Positions 9,109 to 20,724 of a stretch of DNA of 64,000 nt are shown piece after piece (position 1 is the first letter of the stretch; the number at the start of each line of letters is the position of its first letter). This DNA is from Staphylotrichum longicolle. Its lineage: Eukaryota > Ascomycota > Sordariomycetes > Sordariales > Chaetomiaceae. The stretch is from positions 3,720,001-3,784,000 of the forward strand of contig JAHCVI010000004.1 in the NCBI GenBank assembly GCA_019096155.1, in the 5' to 3' direction. Both the position numbers and the translations under genes were made by a program. Under the pieces are notes generated by a model, which saw only the letters and a list, made by a program, of their open reading frames with translations, made no database searches and was not told where the DNA came from.

Positions 9109-11909
9109 TCAAACATCCTCGAAGACCTCCCTCATCGCCTCCCTGACCCCCTCCCTCACCCCTTCCTCCACCGCCACCTTGCTCGGCGCCCCCCTCTTCC
9201 GTTGCGCCGCCCAGAAACCCGGCACCGCGCCCGGCTGGTTGATCCCCGGGGCGCGGAACATGGCCGCCAGCGCCGCGTTGGCGGTCGCTGTCGCGGTCGC
9301 GGCTGACGCTGACGCTGACGCTGCCGAGGCTGATGCTGTCGATGCTGCGGACCTGGTAGTTGTAGTAGTTGTCGTCGTCGACGCGGTGGTCGCCAGTGAC
9401 GCAAAACTTCCCTGCGGGGATTTGCTCAGCGTTGGGTTTGCGTGTGCCGTTGCTGGAGAAGCCAAGGTCTTGGTGATGTCAGTGTCGGGCGCGAGGGAGA
9501 GGGTGGGGATGGCGGTTGGGGGCGTGGCCGCCGCCGAAGCGGACATGACGGGGGTCGAGGATGGACTCGTTTCGGGGGAGGCGGGGCCAGCGGCCGCGGC
9601 TGTAGTGTTGCTGCTGCCGGGTGCGCCCCATGGCCGCCAGGAAACGAGCTTCCCCAGTGCGGACGGGGCGCGGGATGAGCTCTGCCCCCTGTCGGGATCC
9701 CGGCCTCTGCCTCGGGCGGGAGTTGAGACGACCCGCCCGCCGGACTGCCGTGTCTTGGGAAGGGGCAGGGTCTGAGCGATGCTGTCTCGCAGAATGACGC
9801 TGCCTCGTTTGCCGCCGGGACTGCCGCTTGAGAGGGTGGGCTGGGCGGTTACGGCACTGACGTTGGTGCCTGCTGCGCTGAGTCCGAGGGGTTTGAGCGC
9901 GAGCTGGCTGGGACGGGCTTTGAGCGTGTGGATGTCCAGCCCGTTAGAGAGGGACATGATGGATTCGTGCGAGATGACACGTCGGAGGCCGCGTGGGCGC
10001 TGTTCCACACTTGGGTCGAACAGGGATGAGGTGGGGGATAGCGTGTCGTCTGCGCCGGCGTCGGCGGTGCTGTCGTAGTCTGTGTAGCCGGCGAGAGACG
10101 GCGAGGTGTTGTTCGGCACATCGTCGGTTGTGTATGAGGTGATCTCTGGTATGGGGTTTCCACTCATGATGAGACGCGTCAGGGGGTGTGGCCGCGGGGG
10201 ATAACCGGCTGGCACGCTGGATGTTTCTGCGGGAAACATGGCCGTCTCGGAGATGCTCCTGAGCGAGAACTCGGACACTTTCTTCCTGTGTACTGCTCTC
10301 CAGCCTGGCGACGTTGGGTCGACGCTGGTAGCGGGCGAAGCGGGAGATGGCAGGTCAGGAACTCTGTCAAAGACAGAATCCCTGTTTGACCGCGGAGAAC
10401 TAGGCGCCGGGGACGCTATATATTCGGTGTGGTCTTCGGTCTGCAGGGACCAGCGGTTGGTCGGGGGCAACCCGGCATCGTGTGTGTGCGCGGGCGGCGA
10501 CATGAGAGGTCCAGCAAGAGAGCCGCGCTGGAAACGCGCCGAGGATGTCACGGGCGACGCCGGAGCCGAAAACACGGGCGGTGTGAAGACACCCGCGGTA
10601 AGCCCTTGCCTCCTCTTCCTCGGCCGCCGTGCGTCTGGCTTGTGCGTGACGTGATAGTGGTGATGGACATGGAGCTCTTGCGACACTCGTGGGGGCTGCG
10701 GCGGCGGCGTGGGAGGCTCCTGCTTCACCAGCTCGGCGTGCAGGGTTGCTGGAGAATTCGACTCGTGGCCGGTGGCCGGCTGATGGTACATCAACTGCTC
10801 GCGCAGCATCTGGATCTCGTCGTTGGCGCTCAGGAGCATCTCGCGCAGCTCGGCCATGCCCACTTGCAGGTTGGCATTGTCCTGCAAGAGGTCGCGGACA
10901 AAATGTGACACAACGTTGCCGCCGTTCTTGCTGTCGGTCATTGACTTGGCCGCAGCAGCACCCTTCAGCCTCCCCGCGGCGGTGCTCAACTCCTTCTCCA
11001 TGGCACGTTGGCGCTCCATGCGGCCGATGACCTCGACGTGGCGTTCGCGCTCCTCCCTCGACTCCTTCTCCATGCGCTCCAGCTGTTCCTGCACGTCATT
11101 GAGCCCCTTCTCGGCCTGCCTCCATCGGTACATGGCCGTGCGCGCCTCCTCTTCGGTGCGCGCGATGGTGGTTCGCAGCACGAGCTGTTCCTCCTCCAGA
11201 ATGGCAATTTGTCGCTCGAGGGTGGCTGCCCTGTCGGCAGCAAGCTCCAGCCTCCGCACTTCGCGTTGTGAGTCGAGGAGGGTCGCCTCGAGAAGGCCGA
11301 TCTTGGCCTCGGCATCCTTGACGCTATCGTTCAGCTGCTCCAGCTCGTCGCGAAGGCTCGTGTTATCATCGGTGATGGACTTGTTCCTGGTTTCGAGCTC
11401 GGCATTCTCGTGTTCCAGCTGCTCTATCCGAGTTGTGAGCTCGAGCCTGTCACGCTCGGCAGATGCCATGTAAGCTTCATGGCGGGCAAGTAGCGTCTGC
11501 AGCGTAAAGGTCAGCGAGGGGAAGGCGTCGTCGGGTTTTGCCTGGCGCAAGCGCCATATCAATTCGACCCCAGCCATTTTGCATCGCGCATGGTTATGGG
11601 GGTCCGCAAGGGTGCCTCGAAGGCCATGTGTTTGAAGGGCATAAGGAAACAAAGAAAGGCACGCAAGACTCGGTCAAAGAACAAGTGCAGCTAAGGAATG
11701 CGGCGGGATGAACTGACCTGCCCCATGCGCGCGGCCGTGTGGACGTCCCGCTCGACGCTTGAGAGGACGGTGCAGTTGTGTCTCAGATAGGCGCATTCCT
11801 CTTTTCCACAGCAGCATCGGAGGTCGCCGGGCGGGTGGGCGGCAGTGTTGACGATTCCCATGGCGCCTTGCGGCCGCGGAGCAGTCCCCGTGGCCGGGGT
11901 GTCTGCCAT
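9109..11909 (-). CDS. long coiled-coil protein, conserved in filamentous ascomycetes
   Basis: Exons 11718-11909 and 9109-11496, 859 residues; the 221-nt intron (GTCAGT donor, CTGCAG acceptor) is long for this window but both phases are 0. Residues 1-64 hold a Cys cluster (DLRCCCGKEECAYLRHNC). Joining gives GQ|TLLARHEAYM, leading into ~220 residues of heptad coiled coil. A conserved block VVSHFVRDLLQDNANLQVGM is followed by a long disordered Ser/Pro/Thr tail with the motif RRVISHESIMSLSNGLDIHT and, late on, an Ala/Ser/Thr low-complexity run. I recall similar proteins in other fungi without a firm function. If the intron were retained, the reading frame would still be open from 11652, but the domain would be interrupted. 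Confidence 0.8.
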
Positions 11910-13085
11910 TCCTATTGCGGGAGAAGGCAAGGTTCGATGCGGAGGGCGGGCAAGGACAGTCGCATAGTCGTCGGGATGGGGTTGAGGGCGGCGGTGGTGA
12001 TGGTGATGGAGGGAGGTGATGGATTTCGTCGATAACGGGTTGCAAGCGGGTGGAGGTTGTGGCCGGCAGAAAGTACCACAGTACAGAGTACACTACTGTA
12101 GGAAAGACGCCCGGACGGCGGCGAGTCGAGTGTGTCTCGGGTTGCTTGTCTCAATGAAATCGAGGTGGAGTTCGCCGCTCGAGGGTGGAGGTGCACAATA
12201 ACGTTAACGTCGGGTTCAGTTATCGAATCGAAGTGACGTGGGGCGCTGCTTCACCGCCTGGAGTCGGCCTGAGTCCGCTAACCGGGTTTCTGCGGGCTCT
12301 CCGATCGCAGACCAGTCGAATACTGGATATCGCGCCGCTGGCAGGTCGAGCAAAGCATGGCGAAAGTCGACGAGGTGGAGGGCGTTTGTCGCACAACACA
12401 GGCCCGCAGTTTGGCGAATGGATGAGACAGGAGGTGGGAAAGATGGCTCAGATGGCTGGCAGAGCTGCCCAACAGGAGGCCAGGGCGGCCCGCTGCAAGG
12501 CCCTGCCGCATCCCTGTTTTGCTGCCAAGACTGCTGGATTCAGACTGCCAGAACGCGCCCCACGCGCCCCACGCGACAGGGAAACACGCAATTTATCAAC
12601 ACCCCGGCCCGAATGACGGCATTTTTGTTTCGCGTCACACACGCCATTCTCAACCCAAGACGACACACTCTCGACACACTATCGCTGGCATTCCTGGCAG
12701 CTGGATCCGCGGCCTTTGCTGAAAATGTGCCACGATACGAGACTAGCCAGCTTGCAGAGTCGCAAATACGGGCCATCGTTCCATTTGAAGTTTCAGGCAT
12801 TCATCCATTCACTTCAAAGAGAGCAAAAAACAACAAGAGTAGAAGGTCATCGACAGTGTTCTTTTGACTCTTCTATCTAGCCCAAGATTCAGCATCAAAC
12901 GAGTGTCTGTCCGGCTATGGAAATACTTCCAGTCTCTCTTGCAGCGAGTGCACAACCCGTCTCGTCTCCGGTGCTGCCCGCAGCCTACTTTACCGGCGAT
13001 GCACGCGTCTTTGTCATTTCCCTCCTGTCGCTGGGACGGTCAACGTCTGCCAGCGTCCGGATCTGATTGAGGGCACCCGCAACGC
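11910..13085. other. intergenic
   Basis: About 1.2 kb. It must contain the promoter of the coiled-coil gene and the 3' end of the Kex2-repeat gene. Overlapping short frames at 12185-12870 lack homology-like motifs and compete with one another, so none is annotated. Confidence 0.4.
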
Positions 13086-14717
13086 TCAGGCGGCGTTGAG
13101 CCCGCCAGCGACCATGTAGACCGCCAGCCCAGCCGTGACCAGCCCCAGCATGCCAGGGCGCGCCATCGCCTCGGCAGCCCCCGACTTCTTGTCCGAGTCG
13201 GCGAGCGCAGCACCAATCTTCTTGCCCAGCTCCTTGCCCTTGGACTCGGTGCCGCGCCGCTCGACAGGTTCCTCGGACCTCTTCTCGCTGCTGGCTGCCC
13301 CGGCCACGTCGGCAGCGGTCGAGGCGCCGCGGAAGATGGTCGGGATCAGACGGAGCAGAGCCCCGATCGGCTCACGCTTCTGCTGTGCCGGGTGATTGTC
13401 CTCCACGTTGCGCTGGTTGAGGATTGCCTCGCCGCCCGTGATGACGCCGCCGCTGAGTATGTCCGCCGCCACGTCCTTGGCAAAGCCGCCCGCCGTGCTG
13501 CCGCCGGACGAGCTGCTGGTAGAGCTCCCGGACTTGCGGCCGCCCTTGGGGTCGCGCTTCTGAGGGTTGAGGAGTTGCTCGGCCCCGGCTACGATGCCAC
13601 CACTGACGGTTCCAGAGGCCACGTCAAGAGCAAAGTCCTTGCCGGTGCTTGAGCCACCCCCCGAGGAAGAGGTTGAACTGCTCGACTTGCGGCCGCCCTT
13701 GGGGTCACGCTTCTGAGGGTTGAGCAGCTGCTCAGCGCCGGCGACGATGCCGCCGCTGAGTGTGCCAGACGCAACATCCAGGGCAATGTCCTTGCCGGTG
13801 CTGGAACCGCTCTGCGAGGACGACGTGCTTGGCTTGCGGCCACCCTTGGGATCGCGTTTCTGGGGGTTGAGCAGCTGCTCAGCGCCGGCAACGATACCAC
13901 CACTGACGGTTCCCGATGCAACGTCGAGCGCGAAGTCCTTGCCGGTGCTCGAACCACCTCCCGAAGACGAGGTTGAGCCGCCCGACTTGCGGCCGCCCTT
14001 GGGGTCTCGCTTTTGCGGGTTGAGCAGCTGCTCAGCACCAGCCACGACGCCGCCGCTAATGGTCCCGGACGCAACGTCGAGCGCAAAGTCCTTGCCGGTG
14101 CTAGAACCGCCTCCTCCCGAGGACGAGCTCGAGGAGCCGCCGCTCTTGCGACCACCCTTGGGGTCTCGCTTCTGAGGGTTGAGCAACTGCTCCGCGCCGG
14201 CCACGATGCCGCCACTAACGGTTCCGGACGCGACATCGAGCGCAAAATCCTTGCCAGTGCTGGAACCGCTTCCTCCCGAGGACGAAGAACCACCGCTCTT
14301 CCTCCCGCCCTTTGGATCCCGCCTCTGCACCTGCCCCTCCTCCTCCTCCACATCCCTGGTCTCCTCATCGTCGTTCGCCTCCTGAACCTCAAACACCCAA
14401 TCACCCACATCCACATCCCTCTTGCCCCCGCGCCCGCCCCCCCTCCCACCACCGGCGCCTCCCATCATCCCACCGGGACCACCACCCCTCCCGCCGCGGG
14501 GATCAGCCTCGGCCTCGGCTGCTGCGGCGCGCTTGCCAATCGACACGGGAATCAGGACGGCGTCGTCGTTGTTGCTCTCGAGTGTACCGGCGTGGCAGTT
14601 GGTGCCGAGGGCGCAGGAGACGGCGTCGTTGGGGTCGCGGATGCGGGTGATGGCCGCGGCCGAGGCGGTGAGGGGGAGGGTGAAGGTGAGGAGCGTGGTG
14701 AGGGTTGTTTGTTTCAT
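13086..14717 (-). CDS. secreted precursor with six Kex2-delimited repeats
   Basis: Single exon, 543 residues. A signal peptide (residues 1-21) is followed by a pro-region ending at KR near residue 63, a Gly/Arg segment ending at KR, an acidic segment ending at RR, and then six ~48-53-residue units each beginning DPKGGRK. Units 1-5 end LLNPQKR; the sixth is more divergent and ends QQKR. Each unit has a Ser/Gly linker and a conserved small-residue, helix- or sheet-prone block (DFALDVASGTVSGGIVAGAE). The C-terminal ~90 residues have two more dibasic sites and a hydrophobic end (MLGLVTAGLAVYMVAGG). Lys-Arg is the Kex2 site, so mature peptides of ~50 residues are predicted. The plan resembles Ustilago repellents, which coat hyphae, and other Kex2-processed repeat proteins; the function here is inference. 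Confidence 0.85.
   Translation of the reverse strand: MKQTTLTTLLTFTLPLTASAAAITRIRDPNDAVSCALGTNCHAGTLESNNDDAVLIPVSIGKRAAAAEAEADPRGGRGGGPGGMMGGAGGGRGGGRGGKRDVDVGDWVFEVQEANDDEETRDVEEEEGQVQRRDPKGGRKSGGSSSSGGSGSSTGKDFALDVASGTVSGGIVAGAEQLLNPQKRDPKGGRKSGGSSSSSSGGGGSSTGKDFALDVASGTISGGVVAGAEQLLNPQKRDPKGGRKSGGSTSSSGGGSSTGKDFALDVASGTVSGGIVAGAEQLLNPQKRDPKGGRKPSTSSSQSGSSTGKDIALDVASGTLSGGIVAGAEQLLNPQKRDPKGGRKSSSSTSSSGGGSSTGKDFALDVASGTVSGGIVAGAEQLLNPQKRDPKGGRKSGSSTSSSSGGSTAGGFAKDVAADILSGGVITGGEAILNQRNVEDNHPAQQKREPIGALLRLIPTIFRGASTAADVAGAASSEKRSEEPVERRGTESKGKELGKKIGAALADSDKKSGAAEAMARPGMLGLVTAGLAVYMVAGGLNAA
13430..14325 (-). repeat. tandem coding repeat, six ~150-nt units
   Basis: In-frame units of about 147-180 nt inside the secreted precursor gene. 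On the plus strand the start of each junction shows as a near-copy of gcttctgagggttgagcag (about 13557, 13710, 13857, 14010 and 14168). Unit length varies mainly through the Ser/Gly stretch; the unit nearest the C terminus is the most diverged. Confidence 0.85.
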
Positions 14718-16630
14718 TTTGCGGGCGGTTGGGTGGGCAGGTGAGTGAGTGGTTTGATTTATGATGAGGCTGCTAGGAGGGTTGGTGTTGATGTTGCGTT
14801 TGGGGGTTGAGGGTTGCTTGGCCGCCTGTCAGAGGTAGGAATGGTTGGGACAATCGGTGTGCTTGGTAGCGAGACAAAGTGGTCGTTGATGCTAAATCTT
14901 GGACTGGACCTGCCAGGACCTTGGATAATGCAAAGGAGCGTACAGAGTTGGCGTGTGCGGCTTGCCAGAAGCCGGGTGATGAAGGAGTGAATGGGACTTT
15001 GCCAGAAAGCCCCGGTGTAAGTAATGAAAGAACTGTGAGTCGATGCTGAGGAAAGAGAGAGCTGTGTTGAGCACGAAGAGGGCGGTTGATATACCCGATG
15101 CTTGACGGCTTGGCTCTTGTGGGCGTCGTCGTCCTCGGCGTGGGCTGCTTGGGCTGCCTACCCGTCCGGCGGAGTCCGTTGGTCTCGACAGCCTCACGGC
15201 GTTTCATGGCCGTGACGGTGAAGCTAATTCTGGACCAGAAACAATCTCAGGCCATCTCCCTTGGTTGTCTCGGCCGTGTCCGCCCGCGGTATGCAGGGTG
15301 AGAAGTTCCAAAGGCAAACACGAGATCGACGACCTATCAAGACAGACCCAGCGCTGGCGCAGAGAAGTCAAGTTGATCTTGGCGTTGACAGGCTCAACGG
15401 GTGTGAAACCGTGTCACCCTCCCGCTATCCTCGAGGTTCGTGTTTTGCCATGGATGGCGTGGTCGAGACTGGCCTTGTGAGTAGTGGTGTGTTTCTTTGA
15501 GGCCAGAAAAGCCCCTGGATTCTTACGCCGGACATGGCCGATCTTCAGATGGGGTCGGCCAACACCAAGAACTTACTTACCTGCTGGGAAGACGGCGGTA
15601 TGGGCTGCGGTGGGCAGTTTCAGCCCGCCCCTCTCGTTGTCGCAGTGGAGGGGGCATGGCAATCACAAGAGCTGCGCATCGTCTTGTCCTGGTCTTCTGA
15701 AGTCGCCCCTGGTGGGAATCCGAGGGTGGCATCGGTGCGGCGGGGACAAGAGACAGCCCGTGTCTCATCGGAGGACCCGAAGAGCACTTACAGCGATGCG
15801 AGCGATGTGGTCGTACAATTTCAGATCATGGGGAGGGGGCAATCTTAGACCATCATAGGTACGTTGTGTCACTCAACGCGGCTATCACGGCGAGTCGAAT
15901 GTGCTGCTACAAACAGCTGCCGCCGAGTATGGACTTTGAGAAGTGGATGGTGCCACACATGCAGAGTACGACTTACTCTTTGGTCAAGCTCTCGTTTGAA
16001 CCATACCGAATTCGTGTTGTTGTTGTTGTTTGGGTGTGTAACAGCCTCATCTGTGGACTCGATCTCTGCATGCGGCACGGAGTGGTCGTGCCGCGCCGGT
16101 AAGCCGCTTGTGGCGAGCATGTTCGACTCCCGCAAAATTGCGCGTTGCGGGATTCTGTTTCGTGGCGCGACGGACTTACTGACTAGGTTTGAAAGACGAA
16201 ATGTCGATGCTCGGGCCCGAGGAGGAGGCACTGAGTCCGTCTTGGCCGCGAATCGATGAGTCTGAGACGTGTGGCGGCTACAGTTGTTCCCTGCTGCGAT
16301 GCCCAGGCCTGTTCCCTCTCCTCACGCTGTTCAAATAACCCGCTCATGATTCAGCTCCTGTTCAGTTATTGCGTAAATTTGCTCGTCCCGACAAGAGAGG
16401 CGAGTGACAGATGCGTGAGGGTCCCTCCTCTGCAAGCCAAGATGGCAACATCGCACGTGGCAAGTGGAAAAAGAACGACGTTACTTCCGCCCTGGTCCCG
16501 GTAACCATAATCTCACGAAGCGGCGAGGTGCAAACCAGCGGCCCAACACGCTGTCACTTGCGACGGCTGTCTCAGCGCTCGGCTGCTCCTTGTGTCTCCT
16601 CTCTCAGGGGCTACTGATACTGCGGTTTGA

Positions 16631-16704
16631 ACGCTGTCGAATACTTACTTACGCCTGTATATGTAAAACGCTGTCGAATACTTACTTACGCCTGTATATG
16701 TAAA
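16631..16704. repeat. perfect 37-bp tandem duplication
   Basis: Two adjacent identical 37-nt copies, 16631-16667 and 16668-16704, each beginning acgctgtcgaatactt and ending tatatgtaaa. No coding frame uses it. Confidence 0.9.
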
Positions 16705-17063
16705 ACGCCTGCCTCTTGGGCGTCGCTAAACATCTGTCAGGAGGCAGAACTGGGGGTAAGGTGATCGTTTGAATCGCAAGGCTTGGACTTCGACGGCTGT
16801 AAAACCCTCTCGTTTGTCGGAAGCACCACCTATTGCAATTTACGGCCACGGAGTCGGCAACATCTCAAGTCCCTCCATGAATATTCCCTGAATCTCATGA
16901 TTCTCCGACCTGGCAGGTGCATTGGGTGCGCCTTCACGCGCTCAGCGGGTTGCGTTGTGCCTGCCATGTTATGTGGCGTCTAGAATAACTCGGGCACCCC
17001 AAGTAAGAAGCATGAACGGTGCTGTTTGGCAGAGACATCGGTGGATCGATCGCCTGGAACCTT

Positions 17064-17097
17064 TCATCTCACCAACGCCTTCATCTCACCAACGCCT
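17064..17097. repeat. 17-bp tandem duplication upstream of the NACHT gene
   Basis: Two copies of tcatctcaccaacgcct side by side in the presumed 5' untranslated region. Confidence 0.8.
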
Positions 17098-17165
17098 CCT
17101 CCTTCTCACGTCTGGATAACCGAACCACGTCACCTCCAGCAACCCAATGACTTGCAAATAGCACA

Positions 17166-20100
17166 ATGGCTCCGGGACTCTGTTGTTCATTCCCCTCCCT
17201 TCGACGGAGAGCAGATGCGGGAGGCCAGTCTCGAAGGCAAGCCACCCGAGGCATCTCTCCGGCCACATCACCACCACAATCGCCTTGGCCTGATGCCCTC
17301 CCACCAGTCGCGTTCTCTCCATTTGCGCCATCACCTCTTGGGTCATCGCTTCTCGCCCCCTCTTACGTCGTACCTTCGCCCACGTCATCTCCAGAGAGAC
17401 GCGTCGCGAGTTCTCCCGCCTTTCGTCGGCCTTCGTCCTCGTTTGCCCCGTCTCCTTGTTTTCTGCCACGCGACGCCTCCAGGCTCTCGTCCTTCGAGAC
17501 TGCCCCGCTGGTGCGCAGCAGCCCCGGACTCGGCTACAACCAAGACAGCGCCCTGCTCGCTCGCGACATCTGGGAAGACGCATACCATGCTGTAAAAACT
17601 GACGAGGCACTGCGACCCTTGGTCAGGAACTACGAGGAACTCTACACTACCGCCACCACTGGCAGCATCTTCGGCTCGCGCAGGTCTTCTCGCGTGCAAA
17701 GGGACCCAGTGAGCGACGACGAGGATCACCCCAGTCCCAGCGAAGACCATTTCGCCAGGCTCGGGCAAGAATACCTAGAGCTGGCGAAAAAGGATGCAGC
17801 AAATCAGGGCATCGTCTCTTCTGCGGTGCAATTTATTCAAAAGACCAAAGACGCCGTCACCATTGCTCTCGCTTCCTCTCCGCCGGCTTCGTTGGCCTGG
17901 ACTGGTATTTGCACAATCGTTTTGCCGGTAGGCCTCTGTCCTTGCCTGTCGTCTTGCCCTTTCATCACACTGACACGAGCAGATCATCGTCAACCATGCA
18001 GAGCAAATATCCGCGAGAGAGGCGGGCTTTGCATACGTAATGTCCCGGTTCACCTGGTACGGCCAAGTCCTCGACCTCCTCAACCGAGAGTACTGGAACA
18101 GCCCACACAGCTTCTCGGCACTGCGACATGCGATCCGCGATGAGATAGTTGGGCTGTACAAGCTTCTTATCGAATACCAGTTGCGGGCATACTACACATA
18201 CTGTCGCCCCTTGACAACCATTTCCAGGGACATTCTGAAGCTCGACGACTGGAACTCAATGCTCTTGGACATCAAGGAGAGCGAGAGCCGCCTCGAGGAC
18301 TACATGAGCCTCAACTACGAGCAGCATCTCCTGGACAAGCTCCACACCCTCTCGGAGGACGCCCGCCACAAGCAGCGAACCGAAACGCTGCTCAAGCTCA
18401 AGTTTCCCGACGCTCTTCCCTATGCAGTTTACCAAGCTTACCTCGACAGCATTGACACGCCCCAAGACGGCACTGGGGCTGGCGTTCTCATGCACTCGAG
18501 GTTCATCGATTGGGCATCAGGCGATTCGGGAGTCTTCATCTTGGAGGGAATTCCGGGGTCCGGCAAATCTGTCCTGTCAAAATCCCTGTTGACCGAGTTG
18601 CCCAAGTGGAGGACTACAGCGGTCTGCTCTTTCTTCTTCAAGGACAACGGCAAGGGCCAGAACGGAGCCACCACCGCTCTCTGCAGGGTGCTCGACGAAT
18701 TATTCAGGAGCCAGCCGGATCTCATCGACAGGATCAGCGCCAGAATTGACCACCTCCTCCCCGAGGAAGTGAGGTGCAATTTTGATCTTCTCTGGGACGT
18801 TCTGGAGGAGGCCACTCAGGACTGCGACCCAGGAAGCGTGACGGTGATCCTCGACGGGTTCGACGAATGCGAGCCCGACTCGGCCAACAAGCTCTGCAAG
18901 AAGTTCACCGAGTATCTCGTTGGCCCAAGTCCCCGGTTGAAATTCTTCTTGACCACCCGGCCCTTGGTTTCAACCCCGCAAATGATAGACGGCTCTGACG
19001 TGACTGTCTTGAAGCTTGAAGAAGACCCGCACTGCCTCAGCCACATCAGCAAAGACATCGAGCGTGTTGTCATTGCCCGTTTTGACGGATTCTGCTTGAA
19101 GTGCATTCAAGACACCGCGCTAAGGAACGAGCTTTTGGATCTTGTGCGCCCAAAGGAGGACAGGACGTATCTGTACGTCAAGCTGCTTTTTGACTACCTG
19201 GAGTTGAAGATGCGAGACGGGGTTCCCCGTGTCCCTCGAGGGTGGATTCAAGTGTTCAAGAAGCTCCCCACCACCGTGAAAGAGGCGTACCTCGGCTTCC
19301 TCAACCGCGTGCGCGAGTCACAACGCGAGGATGTGCGGAGGCTCTTCCAGATCATCGTTGCCGCGGCGAGACCGCTCACGCTACGGGAGGTCAACATTGC
19401 CCTCAACATCCACGACTTACCAAACGGAAGCAAGTACGGTCTGGGGCTGCAAAATGAGAGCTGCTTCCGCAGCTGGATCCTGGACGCTTGCAAATATTTC
19501 CTCGACGTCTACAACGGCAGAGTCTACTTCATCCATCAAACAGCCAAGGACTTTCTCCTTGCCGGCCCTGGAAAGAATGGACTGCGGAAACCTGCTTGGC
19601 TGGGCGATTTTAGTCTGCAAAGCTGCCACAGGACTTTGGCGGAGTGCTGCATCACGTACCTTTCCCTCCCTCTGCGCGTTCCCTCCATGTTCAAGAGAGC
19701 CGCTGAAACCGAAGGGCCTAGTGCGGACTATCACTTGTGGCACGATGCCGAACTTGCCTTCGCCGGCTACGCTCAACTGTTCTGGTGGAACCATGTTTGC
19801 GGGGCGCTGAACTCGGCCAAGCCAAGCGATCATCAGGGGTTGCTTGAGATGGTGAGTATGCTCCGTCCATGGTACCAGAAACAGTTGACCTCGGTCCGAT
19901 TAAGGCCGTCTTGGGGTGCAGCAAACCGAGTCCCGCTCGAGAAGGCTCTTGCTTCAGATGGAGTTGCAGTTGCCGAACCTTGGGGCATCGGTCATGTCGA
20001 AGTCGAGCCTTAGCAAGGCCAGGATTTGAGCATTGTGACAAACCACGGAGCTCACCTCAGTATCGTCGGCCACGACGGAGCGCCGCTACCCCGTGTGCCC

Positions 20101-20724
20101 CGCCTCCCTATCGATTCAGTCGACGCCATCGAGAGACTCAGAACGGTGCTCCGTGGATTGGCTACGTTTCATACCGTCCGTTCCATGACGGACTACCAGT
20201 TCTACTCCCCGATACCAGCAGATTGGTTTTCCGTCCGCCTGTTCAACAAAGACAACCCTTCTGAAAACGCCTCATCCGCAGCCCTCCAGCTGTTCCACGG
20301 AGACTCGCTCCGCTACGCCATCTCCAACCGCACCGACAGCCATGCGGCTCACGTCCACATGCTCAGCCTCAACGCGTCATGGACGATTGGGACCTTGCTC
20401 TGGCACGTCCACATTCCGCCCCAGCAGCACAGAACGGGCGACCTTACCATGGTCCTGCCTAGCCCAGTCAATGACGGCGACCCCCCGGAAGCCGAGGACA
20501 CCATTCTTGTCATCTTTTGCGTCGGCGAGCAGTGTTCTGAGCGGTTGGTGACCGCGTCAGAGTGGCTCAAGAGCATATACGTCCCGCCTGTGCTGCTGGA
20601 GCCTGGAATGGACCCGAAGAGCGTGCGGCTGTGGCCCTTTTTCGTCCCGCCCCCAAACTGGCTGGTCAAGCATTTCACCGTTCGCACCGTGCAGCGGCCG
20701 CAGGGTGCGGAAGAGTCAGCCTGA
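17166..20724 (+). CDS. NACHT/NWD STAND NTPase with caspase-associated-type C-terminal domain
   Basis: Exons 17166-17927, 17983-19851 and 20014-20724, about 1,113 residues, phase 0 at both junctions. After a Ser/Pro-rich leader, residues ~125-350 resemble the NWD NACHT N-terminal domain (IWEDAYHAVK, LVRNYEELY). The NACHT domain has Walker A GIPGSGKS near 443, Walker B VILDGFDE near 542, and the later LKFFLTTRP and YFIHQTAKDFLLAG motifs. The third exon adds ~236 residues (motifs FSVRLFNKDN, LRYAISNRTDSHAAHVHMLS, SWTIGTLLWHV) resembling the beta-rich region that follows caspase domains in fungal caspase-like proteins; no caspase domain is present. STAND proteins are signal-sensing NTPases in fungal allorecognition and programmed cell death. 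Acceptor 20013 could instead be 20022 (same frame). Confidence 0.85.

Larger units (their letters stand above)
14718..17165. other. long intergenic stretch before the immune-like island
   Basis: About 2.4 kb with the precursor's promoter at the left and the NACHT gene's 5' region at the right. It contains the 37-bp tandem duplication listed separately. Several overlapping short frames (15.2-16.7 kb) show no recognisable domain. Confidence 0.4.

Noticed and set aside
12185..12867. Overlapping plus-strand frames between the coiled-coil and repeat genes
   Set aside because: Frames overlap each other, show no motifs or signal peptide in a proper position, and lack convincing introns.
13086..14717. 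Precursor as a dikaritin-type (ustiloxin-like) RiPP
   Set aside because: No UstY/DUF3328 gene in the window, and the units are ~50 residues instead of short cyclised cores. The tyrosinase 28 kb away is not enough.
20014..20724. Separate caspase gene after the NACHT gene
   Set aside because: No caspase His/Cys dyad or p20 fold motifs are present, and the phase-consistent splice joins this exon to the NACHT gene.
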